Below are positions 15,879 to 25,800 of a DNA stretch of 64,000 nucleotides, piece after piece. The notes below the pieces were generated by a model that saw only the letters and a program-made list of their open reading frames with translations, ran no database searches and was not told the origin of the DNA. Each line of letters starts with the position of its first letter. Positions within the stretch are counted from its first letter, which is position 1. Source of the stretch: Bacteroidota bacterium (GTDB lineage: Bacteria > Bacteroidota > Bacteroidia > Bacteroidales > Lentimicrobiaceae); contig WSXX01000028.1 of assembly GCA_009773515.1 (NCBI GenBank), forward strand, positions 1 through 64,000. The letters are read 5' to 3'. Position numbers and translations under genes: made by a program.

Positions 15879-18359
15879 TTGACACTAGCAGAACTATCAC
15901 CCGGAGACAAAGGTATTATTACCAAAATAAGAGGACGAGGTGCTTTTCGCAAACGCATCATGGAGATGGGTTTTGTGACAGGAAAGGAAGTTTATGTTGT
16001 TCAGCGGGCTCCTTTAATGGATCCTGTTGAATACAATGTGATGGGATACAATGTTTCGCTTAGAAACAGCGATGCAGCGCTTGTTGAAATTGCTTCAGAA
16101 AACGAAGCAACCTCAGGCGGAGGGTTACAATCCAATGGCAGCATGGAAGGAGATTTGTTAAAGATAAATCCCGAGCCAAGGAGCAAAAGAATCCATATTG
16201 CATTTGTAGGCAACCCGAATTCAGGGAAAACCACAATTTTTAATTATGCATCAGGCGCAAAAGAGCGGGTTGGAAATTACTCAGGTGTAACCATTGATGC
16301 CAAAGAAGCTAAAATCAGGTTTGGCGAATACACTTTCATTATAACTGATCTGCCAGGAACCTATTCTATAAGTGCTTATAGTCCTGAAGAATTATTTGTC
16401 AGAGATTTTATAACCGACTCCGCTCCGGATGTTGTAGTTAATATTATCGATAGTTCTAATCTTGAACGTAATCTGTACCTCACCACACAGCTCATAGATA
16501 TGGATGTGAAAATAGTGGGCGTACTCAATATGCACGACGAACTCGAAAAGTCGGGCAATAAACTTGATCAAATTCAGCTTGGCCGGTTGCTCGGAATCCC
16601 TTTTATACCAACGGTCGGAGCAAGAGGAAAAGGCGTTGAACAACTGCTTCAGAAAATTATCGATGTTTACGAAAACAAGGATAAAACCCTCAGGCACATA
16701 CACATTAATTATGGCCCTGTTATTGAGCCTTCGGTTGCTAAAATTCAGGAATTGCTCCGGAAGCCCGAAAATTCAATACCAATTGACAAGATTTCTTCCA
16801 GATTTCTGGCGCTGAAGCTTATCGAAAAAGACAGAGCCACCGAAGTGCTTACCGAGCAACTATTCAATCATGTTGCAATCATGTCGTTGGTTGACCAGCA
16901 AATTGAGAAAATAGAATCTATCTCAAATCAGGATACTGAAAGCCTGATTACCGATATGAAATATGGGTTTATTGCCGGTGCACTTCGCGAAACCTATACC
17001 CCGAGTCTGATTGTGCAACGCAAGAACAGTGAGGTAATTGATACCATCATCACACATAAGGTATGGGGAATCCCAATATTTATATTCTTCATGTGGCTGA
17101 CTTTTTATGGCACATTCAAAATTGGCGAACACCCGATGGGGTGGATAGAATGGCTTGTCGATTTTACATCAGCGCAACTCGACGCTTACCTGCCTGATGG
17201 CATGCTCAAAGATCTTTTCATACAGGGAATACTTGGCGGAATTGGAGGTGTAATTATTTTTCTGCCTAATATTCTGCTTCTCTACCTGTTTATCTCTCTT
17301 ATGGAGGATACCGGTTACATGGCCCGTGCTGTTTTTATAATGGACAAGGCGATGCATAAAATCGGCCTTCACGGAAAATCATTTATTCCTCTGCTGATGG
17401 GCTTTGGGTGTAATGTTCCTGCCATTCTCAGTACGCGCATTATTGAAAGTCCCCGCGACCGGCTTATCACCATGCTTATCAATCCTTTTATGTCGTGCAG
17501 CGCCAGATTGCCTGTATACATTTTATTTATAAGTGCATTTTTTGTGAGTTATCAGGGCACAATTCTTTTTTCAATGTACTTTATCGGGGTGCTTCTGGCC
17601 ATTGGATCAGCACTTTTATTCAAAAAGGCAATAATCAAACAACCTGATGTTCCTTTTGTAATGGAGCTTCCGCCTTATCGCATGCCAACGCCACGGGCAA
17701 TCCTCAAACACATGTGGAACAGGGCTGAACAATACCTGAAAAAGATTGGCGGCGTTATTCTGGTGGCATCAATTATAATCTGGGCTCTGGGGTACTTTCC
17801 ACGCGAAACAAAAGAGGATCATGTTTATGATGCTCAGATATCAGCATTAACTTCAGACAACACAATTCAGAATGAAGAAGAAATTGAATCACAAATAATT
17901 CAGATTCAACATGAAAAAGAGAGCAACAGGCAACTCAACTCATATATAGGAAGACTCGGGCATTTTGTTGAGCCGGTTATGCGTCCGTTGGGGTTTGACT
18001 GGAAAATGAGTGTGGCCATCATTACAGGCATTGCGGCAAAAGAAATTACAGTCGGCACGCTCGGTGTTTTATATCAGGTTGGAGAAGATGCCGATGAAAC
18101 CTCTGCTTCGCTTATTGAAAAACTGCAACAACAAACCTATTATGATGGACCGAAAAAAGGAGAAAAGGTTTTCACTCCGCTGGTTGCATTCAGTTTTATG
18201 CTGTTTATTCTGATTTACTTCCCTTGCGTTGCTGTGGTTGCTGCCATTAAAAAAGAATCCGGAAAATGGAAATGGGCTGCGTTTATTGTATTTTACACCA
18301 CGGGTCTGGCATATCTGGCTTCATTGATTGTATTTCAGGTTGGCAGCCTGTTCACATGA
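15879..18359 (+). CDS. feoB: FeoA-FeoB fusion, ferrous iron transporter
   Basis: An 826-residue protein. Residues 1-75 are a FeoA SH3-like domain (MTLAELSPGDKGIITKIRG). From 104 on is the FeoB G domain with G1 GNPNSGKT (111-118), G2 NYSGVT (133-138), G3 DLPGTYS (157-163) and G4 NMHD (217-220). The membrane part carries both gate motifs with cysteines, MGFGCNVPAI and MSCSARLPVYI. It imports Fe(II) across the inner membrane. The start is TTG at 15879: an in-frame TAA lies at 15864 and no ATG lies between. A -7-like TAATTTTG is at 15839-15846. Its stop overlaps the next gene by ATGA. Confidence 0.96.
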   Translation: MTLAELSPGDKGIITKIRGRGAFRKRIMEMGFVTGKEVYVVQRAPLMDPVEYNVMGYNVSLRNSDAALVEIASENEATSGGGLQSNGSMEGDLLKINPEPRSKRIHIAFVGNPNSGKTTIFNYASGAKERVGNYSGVTIDAKEAKIRFGEYTFIITDLPGTYSISAYSPEELFVRDFITDSAPDVVVNIIDSSNLERNLYLTTQLIDMDVKIVGVLNMHDELEKSGNKLDQIQLGRLLGIPFIPTVGARGKGVEQLLQKIIDVYENKDKTLRHIHINYGPVIEPSVAKIQELLRKPENSIPIDKISSRFLALKLIEKDRATEVLTEQLFNHVAIMSLVDQQIEKIESISNQDTESLITDMKYGFIAGALRETYTPSLIVQRKNSEVIDTIITHKVWGIPIFIFFMWLTFYGTFKIGEHPMGWIEWLVDFTSAQLDAYLPDGMLKDLFIQGILGGIGGVIIFLPNILLLYLFISLMEDTGYMARAVFIMDKAMHKIGLHGKSFIPLLMGFGCNVPAILSTRIIESPRDRLITMLINPFMSCSARLPVYILFISAFFVSYQGTILFSMYFIGVLLAIGSALLFKKAIIKQPDVPFVMELPPYRMPTPRAILKHMWNRAEQYLKKIGGVILVASIIIWALGYFPRETKEDHVYDAQISALTSDNTIQNEEEIESQIIQIQHEKESNRQLNSYIGRLGHFVEPVMRPLGFDWKMSVAIITGIAAKEITVGTLGVLYQVGEDADETSASLIEKLQQQTYYDGPKKGEKVFTPLVAFSFMLFILIYFPCVAVVAAIKKESGKWKWAAFIVFYTTGLAYLASLIVFQVGSLFT

Positions 18360-19063
18360 CAGCAATAACCACATATATTGAAGGGCTGGATCCGGCATTG
18401 GTATTTTATGCCGTTCTTATTCTGGCTTTTGTGCTCTTGCGGATTCCGGTATTGAACAATTATTTCAGAACCCTGAACACTTTGCTTCATGAAAGCGGTC
18501 ATGCGCTTATGGCAATTCTGCTGAGCGGAGAAGCACTCGAGATTAAACTCAACAGCAACACATCGGGATCAGCACTCACCAAAACAAACTCTAAAGGAAA
18601 AGCATTTCTGATCTCCTTTTCAGGTTACCCATTTGCTGCGCTGAGCTCATCAGGCCTTATAGCACTGGCAGTCAATCAGCAATACCGCACCGGGTTCTTC
18701 ATTCTTATTTCCATTGCAATAATAAATCTTATTGTTTTTGTAAGAAATACCTATGGGATATTCTGGCTGATTACCTTTACGATTTTGATGTTGCTTGCCA
18801 ACTGGTATGCGCATGCAATTACGGCTTCAGTTTTTTTCCTTTTCATAAGTCTTATTGCATTTATTGAAGGAATAACTTCTACGGCTCAGATTGTTCTGCT
18901 TGGACTAACTAAACCCTCACAAGCCGGAGATTTATACAATATGGCCAGAATGTCAAAAATACCTGTATTCTTCTGGGCTTTTGTAATGACTGCAACACTT
19001 GCAGTAATTTTATGGTTTACAATCAGTATTTTTTTTCCACCGGTTGATCAACTATTTACATAA
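18356..19063 (+). CDS. M50B-like membrane metalloprotease coupled to feoB
   Basis: A 235-residue membrane protein with about six hydrophobic helices. An HExxH zinc site, HESGH, is at residues 45-49, just after the first helix, and a glycine- and serine-rich stretch (LISFSGYPFAALSSSG) is near 83-98, as in the Peptidase_M50B family (PF13398). The ATG at 18356 overlaps the FeoB stop (ATGA), so translation is likely coupled. A site-2-protease-like role on a membrane protein is inferred from the motif. The substrate is unknown. The operon position suggests a link with ferrous iron uptake. Confidence 0.75.
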   Translation: MTAITTYIEGLDPALVFYAVLILAFVLLRIPVLNNYFRTLNTLLHESGHALMAILLSGEALEIKLNSNTSGSALTKTNSKGKAFLISFSGYPFAALSSSGLIALAVNQQYRTGFFILISIAIINLIVFVRNTYGIFWLITFTILMLLANWYAHAITASVFFLFISLIAFIEGITSTAQIVLLGLTKPSQAGDLYNMARMSKIPVFFWAFVMTATLAVILWFTISIFFPPVDQLFT

Positions 19064-19107
19064 TTATATGTTCAAGTTAATAGTTAATAGTTAAAAATCT
19101 CCGAATC

Positions 19108-19332
19108 ATGATTGATTATCAGGAACTGATTGTGCTTTTAATAACCGGAATTGCTTTTGCTGTTGCCGGATTTAAAATTTACAGGAAATTCACCGATCCA
19201 TTAAAAGGCTGTTCAGGTTGTGCATCCGATTGTTCAGGTTGTCAGCTTCAGGATCTGAAAAAGGAAATTGAAGAAAAAAGGAAGAAAAAAGAATTGAACG
19301 AAGCTATAGAAATAAAGCAAGCGGAAGCATAA
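19108..19332 (+). CDS. FeoB-associated Cys-rich membrane protein
   Basis: A 74-residue protein with one N-terminal membrane helix (about 7-25), then the cysteine cluster CSGCASDCSGC (C35, C38, C42, C45) and a highly charged helical tail. This is the pattern of the FeoB_associated family (PF12669). The cysteines may hand over or sense iron in the cytoplasm. It follows the protease gene by 44 bases in the feo transcription unit. Confidence 0.88.
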   Translation: MIDYQELIVLLITGIAFAVAGFKIYRKFTDPLKGCSGCASDCSGCQLQDLKKEIEEKRKKKELNEAIEIKQAEA

Positions 19333-19384
19333 AATTTTATAAATTTATCCCTGAATTAACACTCAAAACTGAAAATCCTGATAT

Positions 19385-19747
19385 ATGGTTAACAAGCAGG
19401 CATTTACTGACACATTTCAGTATTTTGACAAAGAAGTGATTATTGAAATCATTGATATTTTTATTGATGAAACTCCGGAAAGGTTAAACGGACTCGAGCA
19501 GAACATTAATGAAGCCAATTTTGAAAAGCTCAGGTTCAACGCCCATAGTCTGAAAGGTGTTGTGGCTAATTTTGCAGCTCCTGCAGCTGTCGAAAAGATT
19601 AAAACGCTTGAAAAGACGGCTGCAGAACTTATAGAAACCGGTGGTGCAGACTTTGACAAAGAAATAATGCTTTTAAATCTGGCAACTATCAAAGAAATGG
19701 TTTATGAAATGATTGAAGATCTGAAAGTAATTAAAGCGGAGTCCTGA
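19385..19747 (+). CDS. HPt phosphotransfer protein
   Basis: A 120-residue, all-helical single-domain protein. The phospho-acceptor histidine is H54 in FNAHSLKGVVANF, a standard HPt signature. HPt proteins pass phosphate between the receiver domain of a hybrid kinase and a response regulator. It lies 52 bases after the Cys-rich gene and before a strong terminator, so it may be the last gene of the feo unit. No cognate kinase is adjacent. A hybrid kinase with two receivers lies at 46.7 kb, but a link is only a guess. Confidence 0.85.
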   Translation: MVNKQAFTDTFQYFDKEVIIEIIDIFIDETPERLNGLEQNINEANFEKLRFNAHSLKGVVANFAAPAAVEKIKTLEKTAAELIETGGADFDKEIMLLNLATIKEMVYEMIEDLKVIKAES

Positions 19748-19772
19748 CCGGGAAAAATATTTAATAAAAACA

Positions 19773-19808
19773 CAAAGAGCACTGAAATCTGGTTTTCAGT
19801 GCTCTTTG
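19773..19808. terminator. Terminator between the HPt gene and the TPR gene
   Basis: A perfect 15-bp stem (19773-19787 with 19794-19808) and a 6-base loop. It lies between two convergent genes. The T-rich side is short, so it may serve both directions. Confidence 0.75.
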
Positions 19809-19834
19809 CATTATATAAATGAAGCCTGCTTGCT

Positions 19835-20878
19835 TTATGAAGCATCCAAACGGTTCAGACCTTCGATGGTTTTTTCATCGTTTACCTTTAACCTGAGTAC
19901 TTTTTCATATTCAGTTCTTGCAGCCTTTTTGTCACCCAAAAGCTCATAGGCAAGTCCCCTGTTGTAAATAGCATCTGCATAATCTGCATCAAGTTCAATG
20001 GCCTTTGTAAATGATTCGATGGCCTGAAGGTAGTCTGATTTATAAACCAGAAAAACATATCCCTTATTGTAATGTGCCAGTTTAAAAGCCGGATCAATCA
20101 GAAGAATCTCTCCATAGGTGCCCAGCGCTTTATCAGGATCGCCGTTTTCCTGGTAATGCATTGCCAGAATGTATAAAGGATCAGGGCTGTCAGGTCGCAA
20201 CGATGCTGCATTTCTGAGGTAATCAATTGCAAGACGGTTTTTCTGCATCGAAAACAAAATGCCAAGTTGCTTAAGGGCTTCATAATGATCCTGATTTTTT
20301 GCAACAGCCATCTGATAATTATCAATGGCTTTCAGGGTATCGCCCATTTCTTCATTGGCAAGTCCGCTGAGAAAAAATGCTTCGGCATTTTCCGGATCTT
20401 TTCGCAAGCCCTCGCGTAAAGCATTAAAAGTCTGCTTGTAGTCGCTCATTGTCAGGTACAAACGCGCCATTTTTACATCATAAACCCCGTTATCAGGCGA
20501 CAAGTCTTTTGCTTTCTTAATTGCATCGAGTGAGCGTTGCATCTTACCATCATACATGTAAACATCAGATAATGCGGCATATATTTCGGGGTCATTTTCA
20601 TTGAGGCCAAGCGCAAAATTAATATCCTTAAGTGCCTCATTGTGCATATTGTTTCGGGCAAAATATACTGCTCTCTCCAGATAAGGAGCTACAGTTCCCG
20701 GCGCCTGAGCAACCCTGGTATTGAAAACTTCAAGTTCGTCAGGAATAGAATCGGCAACAACATTTTCAGACTGATCAGCACCTTGTTGTTCTTGCCTGAG
20801 GCAACTGCTTGAAATTACAGCCGTTAGAATGAAAAGAATGAAAATTGAAACGAAATTTTTCTTGTAAGGAGAGTACAT
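19835..20878 (-). CDS. TPR-repeat lipoprotein
   Basis: A 347-residue protein. The signal peptide ends in a lipobox (VISSSC), so it is probably lipid-anchored in the envelope. Residues from about 55 to the end are a row of 34-residue tetratricopeptide repeats (about eight, for example NAEAFFLSGLANEEMGDTL and 'ADAIYNRGLAYELLGDKKAA'). TPR arrays bind partner proteins and the partner here is unknown. The ATG at 20878 is chosen over an upstream in-frame GTG-type start at 20935 because it gives a proper signal peptide. TAACTTTG (-7-like) lies at 20909-20916 on the minus strand. Confidence 0.85.
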   Translation of the reverse strand: MYSPYKKNFVSIFILFILTAVISSSCLRQEQQGADQSENVVADSIPDELEVFNTRVAQAPGTVAPYLERAVYFARNNMHNEALKDINFALGLNENDPEIYAALSDVYMYDGKMQRSLDAIKKAKDLSPDNGVYDVKMARLYLTMSDYKQTFNALREGLRKDPENAEAFFLSGLANEEMGDTLKAIDNYQMAVAKNQDHYEALKQLGILFSMQKNRLAIDYLRNAASLRPDSPDPLYILAMHYQENGDPDKALGTYGEILLIDPAFKLAHYNKGYVFLVYKSDYLQAIESFTKAIELDADYADAIYNRGLAYELLGDKKAARTEYEKVLRLKVNDEKTIEGLNRLDAS

Positions 20879-20918
20879 GATTGAACAATAGATTGTTAGA
20901 ATGCAGTGCAAAGTTAGT

Positions 20919-20952
20919 AAAAAAACAGCCCTCACCAGAAAGGAGAGAGCCG
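20919..20952 (-). terminator. Terminator after recA
   Basis: On the minus strand GGCTCTCTCC and GGTGAGGGCT pair with one mismatch and two G-U pairs around a 5-base loop, followed by a run of seven or more T. It ends close to the -7 box of the TPR gene. Confidence 0.7.
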
Positions 20953-20993
20953 TTTATGAGACTTGTATCTGCAAACGTTAAACTCAGTAATTA

Positions 20994-22004
20994 TTATCTT
21001 GCAGCCATCGCTTCGCGAACCAGTTTCTCGAGTTCGTCAGAAAGTTCAGGATTGTCCAACAATAATTTTTTAACACCATCGCGCCCCTGACCAAGTTTGG
21101 TATCGCCATAACTAAACCATGAACCACTCTTTTTTATGATGTTATAGTCCACTCCGAGATCAACAATTTCTCCGGTTTTTGAAATTCCTTCACCAAAGAT
21201 CATATCAAATTCAGCCTGACGGAAAGGAGGAGCTACTTTATTTTTCACAACTTTAACCCTTACCCTGTTTCCGATTGCACTATCGTTGTCCTTTATCTGG
21301 CTGATGCGCCTGATATCGAGGCGAACCGATGCGTAGAATTTAAGGGCATTACCACCGGTGGTGGTTTCTGGATTGCCAAACATTACACCGATTTTTTCGC
21401 GTAACTGGTTGATAAAGATACAGCAACAACCCGTTTTACTGATGGTTGAAGTAAGCTTGCGAAGCGCCTGCGACATAAGCCGGGCCTGAAGACCAACTTT
21501 TGAATCGCCCATTTCGCCTTCAATCTCACTGCGGGGAGTAAGCGCAGCAACGGAGTCAATAACTATGATATCAATTGCACCTGAACGGATAAGGTTTTCG
21601 GTGATCTCAAGCGCCTGCTCACCGTTATCGGGTTGCGAAACCAGCAAATCATCAATATTTACACCCAGCTTTTGGGCGTAAAACCGGTCAAATGCATGCT
21701 CTGCATCAATAAAAGCAGCAATGCCACCCTGACGCTGCGATTCAGCAATTGCATGCAGGGCAAGGGTAGTTTTTCCTGAAGACTCAGGTCCGTAAATTTC
21801 AACCACGCGACCTTTGGGCAAACCTTTTACGCCTAATGCGGCATCAAGAGCAATAGAACCAGTGGAGATACTTGGCATATCCTCAATCTGAGTTCCTCCC
21901 AATTTCATAACGGTTCCTTTGCCATAAGATTTCTCAATCTTATCAAGTGTTAACTGTAAGGCTTTAAGCTTTTCCAGATTATCTTCTTTCTGTTCTTTAC
22001 TCAT
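20994..22004 (-). CDS. recA: Recombinase RecA
   Basis: A 336-residue protein of full length. Walker [10 protein letters not shown] is at 72-80, and the Walker B segment [19 protein letters not shown] and the loop [17 protein letters not shown] are intact. It binds single-stranded DNA, drives strand exchange and activates LexA-type self-cleavage. It is a single-gene unit with its own terminator at 20919-20952. No SOS box was searched for, as the Bacteroidota LexA site is not well defined. Confidence 0.99.
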   Translation of the reverse strand: MSKEQKEDNLEKLKALQLTLDKIEKSYGKGTVMKLGGTQIEDMPSISTGSIALDAALGVKGLPKGRVVEIYGPESSGKTTLALHAIAESQRQGGIAAFIDAEHAFDRFYAQKLGVNIDDLLVSQPDNGEQALEITENLIRSGAIDIIVIDSVAALTPRSEIEGEMGDSKVGLQARLMSQALRKLTSTISKTGCCCIFINQLREKIGVMFGNPETTTGGNALKFYASVRLDIRRISQIKDNDSAIGNRVRVKVVKNKVAPPFRQAEFDMIFGEGISKTGEIVDLGVDYNIIKKSGSWFSYGDTKLGQGRDGVKKLLLDNPELSDELEKLVREAMAAR

Positions 22005-22272
22005 ATTGCTTTGATTTTCAATTAATGATATTTTTTATACATTGAATATCAAAATTACTAAAATGATTGATTGTATATTTTGTGCGCTGCAAATAGTTAT
22101 TAACATACCACAGCAATAAGCAGATTATCAGGATTTAAGAGAATTTCTTACATCTATTGTCAGGTAAATAAGATAAGATTATGACAAAAAATATCAGGTT
22201 TGGGTGAACCTATCTCAATAGCACTTGTTTAGGAGTCACCAACTTATAGTTAAACAAAAAAAACTAAAGCAT

Positions 22273-22725
22273 ATGACAGCATTAAAAACCGGAGACAAAG
22301 CGCCGGATTTTACCGGTAAAGATCAAAAAGGCAATGAAATCAGCCTTACAAGCTTAAAAGGAAACAAGGTTGTTCTTTACTTTTATCCCAAGGATGACAC
22401 CCCAGGCTGTACAGCACAAGCATGCAGCCTCCGCGATAACTATGAGGCACTAATCAGCGCCGGATATCGTGTAATCGGAGTGAGTCCCGACAGTGAAAAA
22501 TCGCACGTTAAATTCGCCGAAAAATATGATTTACCTTTCCCGCTCCTTGCAGATACGGACAAGAAAATCGCGAATGATTATGGTGTGTGGGGACGTAAGA
22601 AATTTATGGGCAAGGAGTACGACGGAGTTATTCGTACAACTGTTATTATTGATGCAGAAGGTGTTATTTCTGAAGTAATTGAGAAAGTTGACACCAAGAA
22701 CCACGCAAACCAGATTCTGGGATAA
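22273..22725 (+). CDS. bcp: Thioredoxin-dependent thiol peroxidase (Bcp/PrxQ)
   Basis: A 150-residue peroxiredoxin of the PrxQ class. The peroxidatic and resolving cysteines are C46 and C51 in DDTPGCTAQACSLRD, the five-residue spacing of the alpha2-type atypical two-cysteine Bcp. It reduces hydrogen and alkyl peroxides in the cytoplasm. The ATG at 22273 gives the usual N-terminus (MTALKTGDKAPDF); the preceding in-frame codons from 22225 are not family-like. A hairpin terminator follows. Confidence 0.95.
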   Translation: MTALKTGDKAPDFTGKDQKGNEISLTSLKGNKVVLYFYPKDDTPGCTAQACSLRDNYEALISAGYRVIGVSPDSEKSHVKFAEKYDLPFPLLADTDKKIANDYGVWGRKKFMGKEYDGVIRTTVIIDAEGVISEVIEKVDTKNHANQILG

Positions 22726-22770
22726 TACTGCGAATTAATTTTCAGTTCTAATTTTTCTAAAATATAAAAA

Positions 22771-22802
22771 CAACAAGGGACAGCCAAAAGCTGCCCCTGT
22801 TG
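22771..22802. terminator. Terminator between bcp and the type IX cargo gene
   Basis: CAACAAGGGACAGC (22771-22784) and GCTGCCCCTGTTG (22790-22802) pair with one bulge around a short A-rich loop. It lies between convergent genes and could stop transcription from both. Confidence 0.65.
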
Positions 22803-22824
22803 CATTTAATCATACTGGTTTATT

Positions 22825-25800
22825 TTATCCGATTATAATGCGGGTTTTCCAGACTTTTGTGCCCGTACTGACTTCGAGAATATAAACTCCTGAGTTCAGC
22901 ATTGAGGTATTGAGTTGATGAAAGTCGCCTGTAAACTTTGTCGCCTGCATCAACCTTCCTGTCAGATCACGTATTTTAACATCAGCCTGCAAAAGTGATT
23001 CAGGCATTTGGATATTAACATAATCTCCTGCCGGATTAGGATAAATTTTAAATTCAGATATCTTCTGGTTTTCAGCATTGATCGGGGTTTGCTCTGTGAT
23101 CTGAAAATCATCGATAAACAACAGAAACTGCAGAGGGTCACTGTATCCATGGAAAGCAAAATGATAAACTCCGTCAGCATCAGGCGTATAATTGACTTTT
23201 ACTTCAATATAATCCAGCGATGTGATGTTCGGATCATTAAACAATTGCTGGGTAAACGAAGCGGGGTCATTTGAAGTTCCAACCATGAGTTCAAGCTTCT
23301 CTGAAGTAGCAAGTCCCACACTTGCTGTTTTGTAAACAAAGCTGAGGCCATATATTTTGTCAGATTTCAGCTGCATTGGTGGTGTTATCAACCATTCATT
23401 CATGGGATTGAGAAAACTCCAACCCATATGCATGGCATTGGGAGCCGAATGTGCAATATCAGGGTTTCCGGAACTATTGGCTATCATGGTCCATGACATA
23501 TTCTGGTTATCGGTACTTATATCGGTCCAGCCCAACGGATATACATTTCCATTTAGGAAAGGTGGATAATAGAAAGCCGATCCTGATACAAGTGCGTCAA
23601 AATTCTCAGCATAAGGGAAATTACTGATTAACGGGTCATTCATAGTCGTAAATGACCAGACAGGACAGTCAATTGCATCTCCATGCTGGTTGTAAGGTAC
23701 AATTTGCCAGTAATACCGGGTATTGTATTGAAGTGAGCTGAGAATATTGTAAATCAAGGTATCACCCAAATCAGACTGGTTAATCATATTTGAAGGTGGA
23801 TTATCTGTACCCAGGCTAAGTTTATAGCCATCCGGAGACCCGCCTCCATTGGCCCAGATCAGATAATCTGCCGGAAGCATAAGATCTACATTTGTTACAT
23901 TATTTGCAGGATAAAGCACGTTTGCCGGATTAGGAGGTGTGCCTGCACTGGGATTGGTCCATTCTACATCATCAATCCAGAGACTTGCCCAATCAACGTT
24001 ATCTCCATGTTTGAATGCTACATAGGGTTTCGTATTTCCGGCAGGGAAAGCTACTGTAAACTCAGAATGTTCCGGTGTCAACTGAAAAGTTTGCACTTCT
24101 TCAAAGCTCTCAGCATGATATGGATCATCCATAAGTCCGACAATAACCTCCAGATCATAAAAATCTCCGCCTTTTTTCGCCCAGAAGCTAAGTTCTTTGC
24201 TGTCGAAGCCATTGACACCGGGCATGATAAACAGCAATGGAGATTCAATATCATTGGCATTGAGCATTCTGGCTACGTTGGGTACTGAATGCGGATCAAA
24301 GGAGGAAGTTATGATGACAACATCTTTATTCGGATCGGTCGGGCTGACTATCTTGTTCCAGTGAGCGGGTATCTGAGTCGAAGCATCAAAGGCTTCAAAA
24401 AGCTCAGCAACTGGTTCAATCACAAGCCCACTAACACTTATGATGTTATTTCCAAGAAAATCACCTTCAACAACAAAAGTGACACTACCTGAGTAACTGC
24501 CGGGCTCATCGGCATAAAAATATACCGGAACTTCAACAGACGAACCTGCAGAGATAATTCCACTGTAATTACAGCCAAAGGGTAATGATGTTTGCACTGA
24601 AGTGATTTCCAGATCAACTGAGCCAGGATTTAAAACAGTTATGTTTTCATAGGTTTGTCCACCTGAATACAATTCCCTGAAAGTCAAAGATGCTGTACTC
24701 AGCTCAATTTCCGGAATATTTGAAATTTCTTCAATGGTAATATCGTCGAGATAAACCGAGGCGGAACTCAATGTTTGATCAGTAACATATCTGAATCGGA
24801 AAAAGAAATTTGTACCGGCAAATTGTGATAGGTTAACTGAACTTTCAGTATAGGCAGAAGGCGCTTGCGGAGACAAAGTATCAAGGGTTTGCCAGGTACT
24901 TCCTCCGTTTTCGGACACTTCAAAAAAAGTAGTGTCATGTCCTGCGACCCTCGCATCTGTATTTGCCCAGTTATACGTAATTCTGTGATTTTCCGGAAGG
25001 AATACCCTTGGTGATCTTAATACAGAAACCGGATTGGTGCTGAAACGCGAAGCTTTTGCGCAAAGACTACCGGAATTAGGATAAACCTCACTTTCGTACC
25101 ACGAAAATTCAGGCTCGGTTATCCATGCACTCTGAACTGGCCAGGTATGAAATATTGTAGAATCTTCAAATCCTTGTGTGTAGGGAAATTCATCTATTAC
25201 TACTTCAGTTTTAAAATCCCATACAGGTGAAATCTCCTGACTGCTGCTGTTTTTTGCAACCACCCGCCAGTAATGCCAGGTTGAATCGGCCAGAAAATCA
25301 CTGAAATTATAGACATTAACCCCTTGAATAGCGGGCACATCAGATGCTATAATACTCAATGATGCGGGATCAGTCCCGAAATAAAGATCGTATGTATTTG
25401 TGTTTGCCCCCAGGTTCCAGCTGAGGTGGGTATCAACAGGAACAACGGTTGCGTTATCCGCCGGATAAGGATTCTGTGGAGTTGACGGTAAATTTGAAGG
25501 ATAATAAAACCGCATATTGGTTAATGCTCCTGGATATGGATTAAGATAACCTGTGCTTCCCGCACCCGGAAATCCAATGTCGCTGCCACAATTCTTATTG
25601 TTATTAATGACCGAAGATGTTGAATTAAACATAGGTCCGTAGGTGTTTCCCCAGCGGTTTTCCCAGTGGATAATCAGATTTTGTACACCATCATATACGA
25701 ATGGAGTTGCAAGAACAATTTCATTCCAACCTGTCTGAAATGTAAGTGATCCTTCATAAACCAACGTATAACCAGTATTAAGAGGATCTTCATAACCGGC

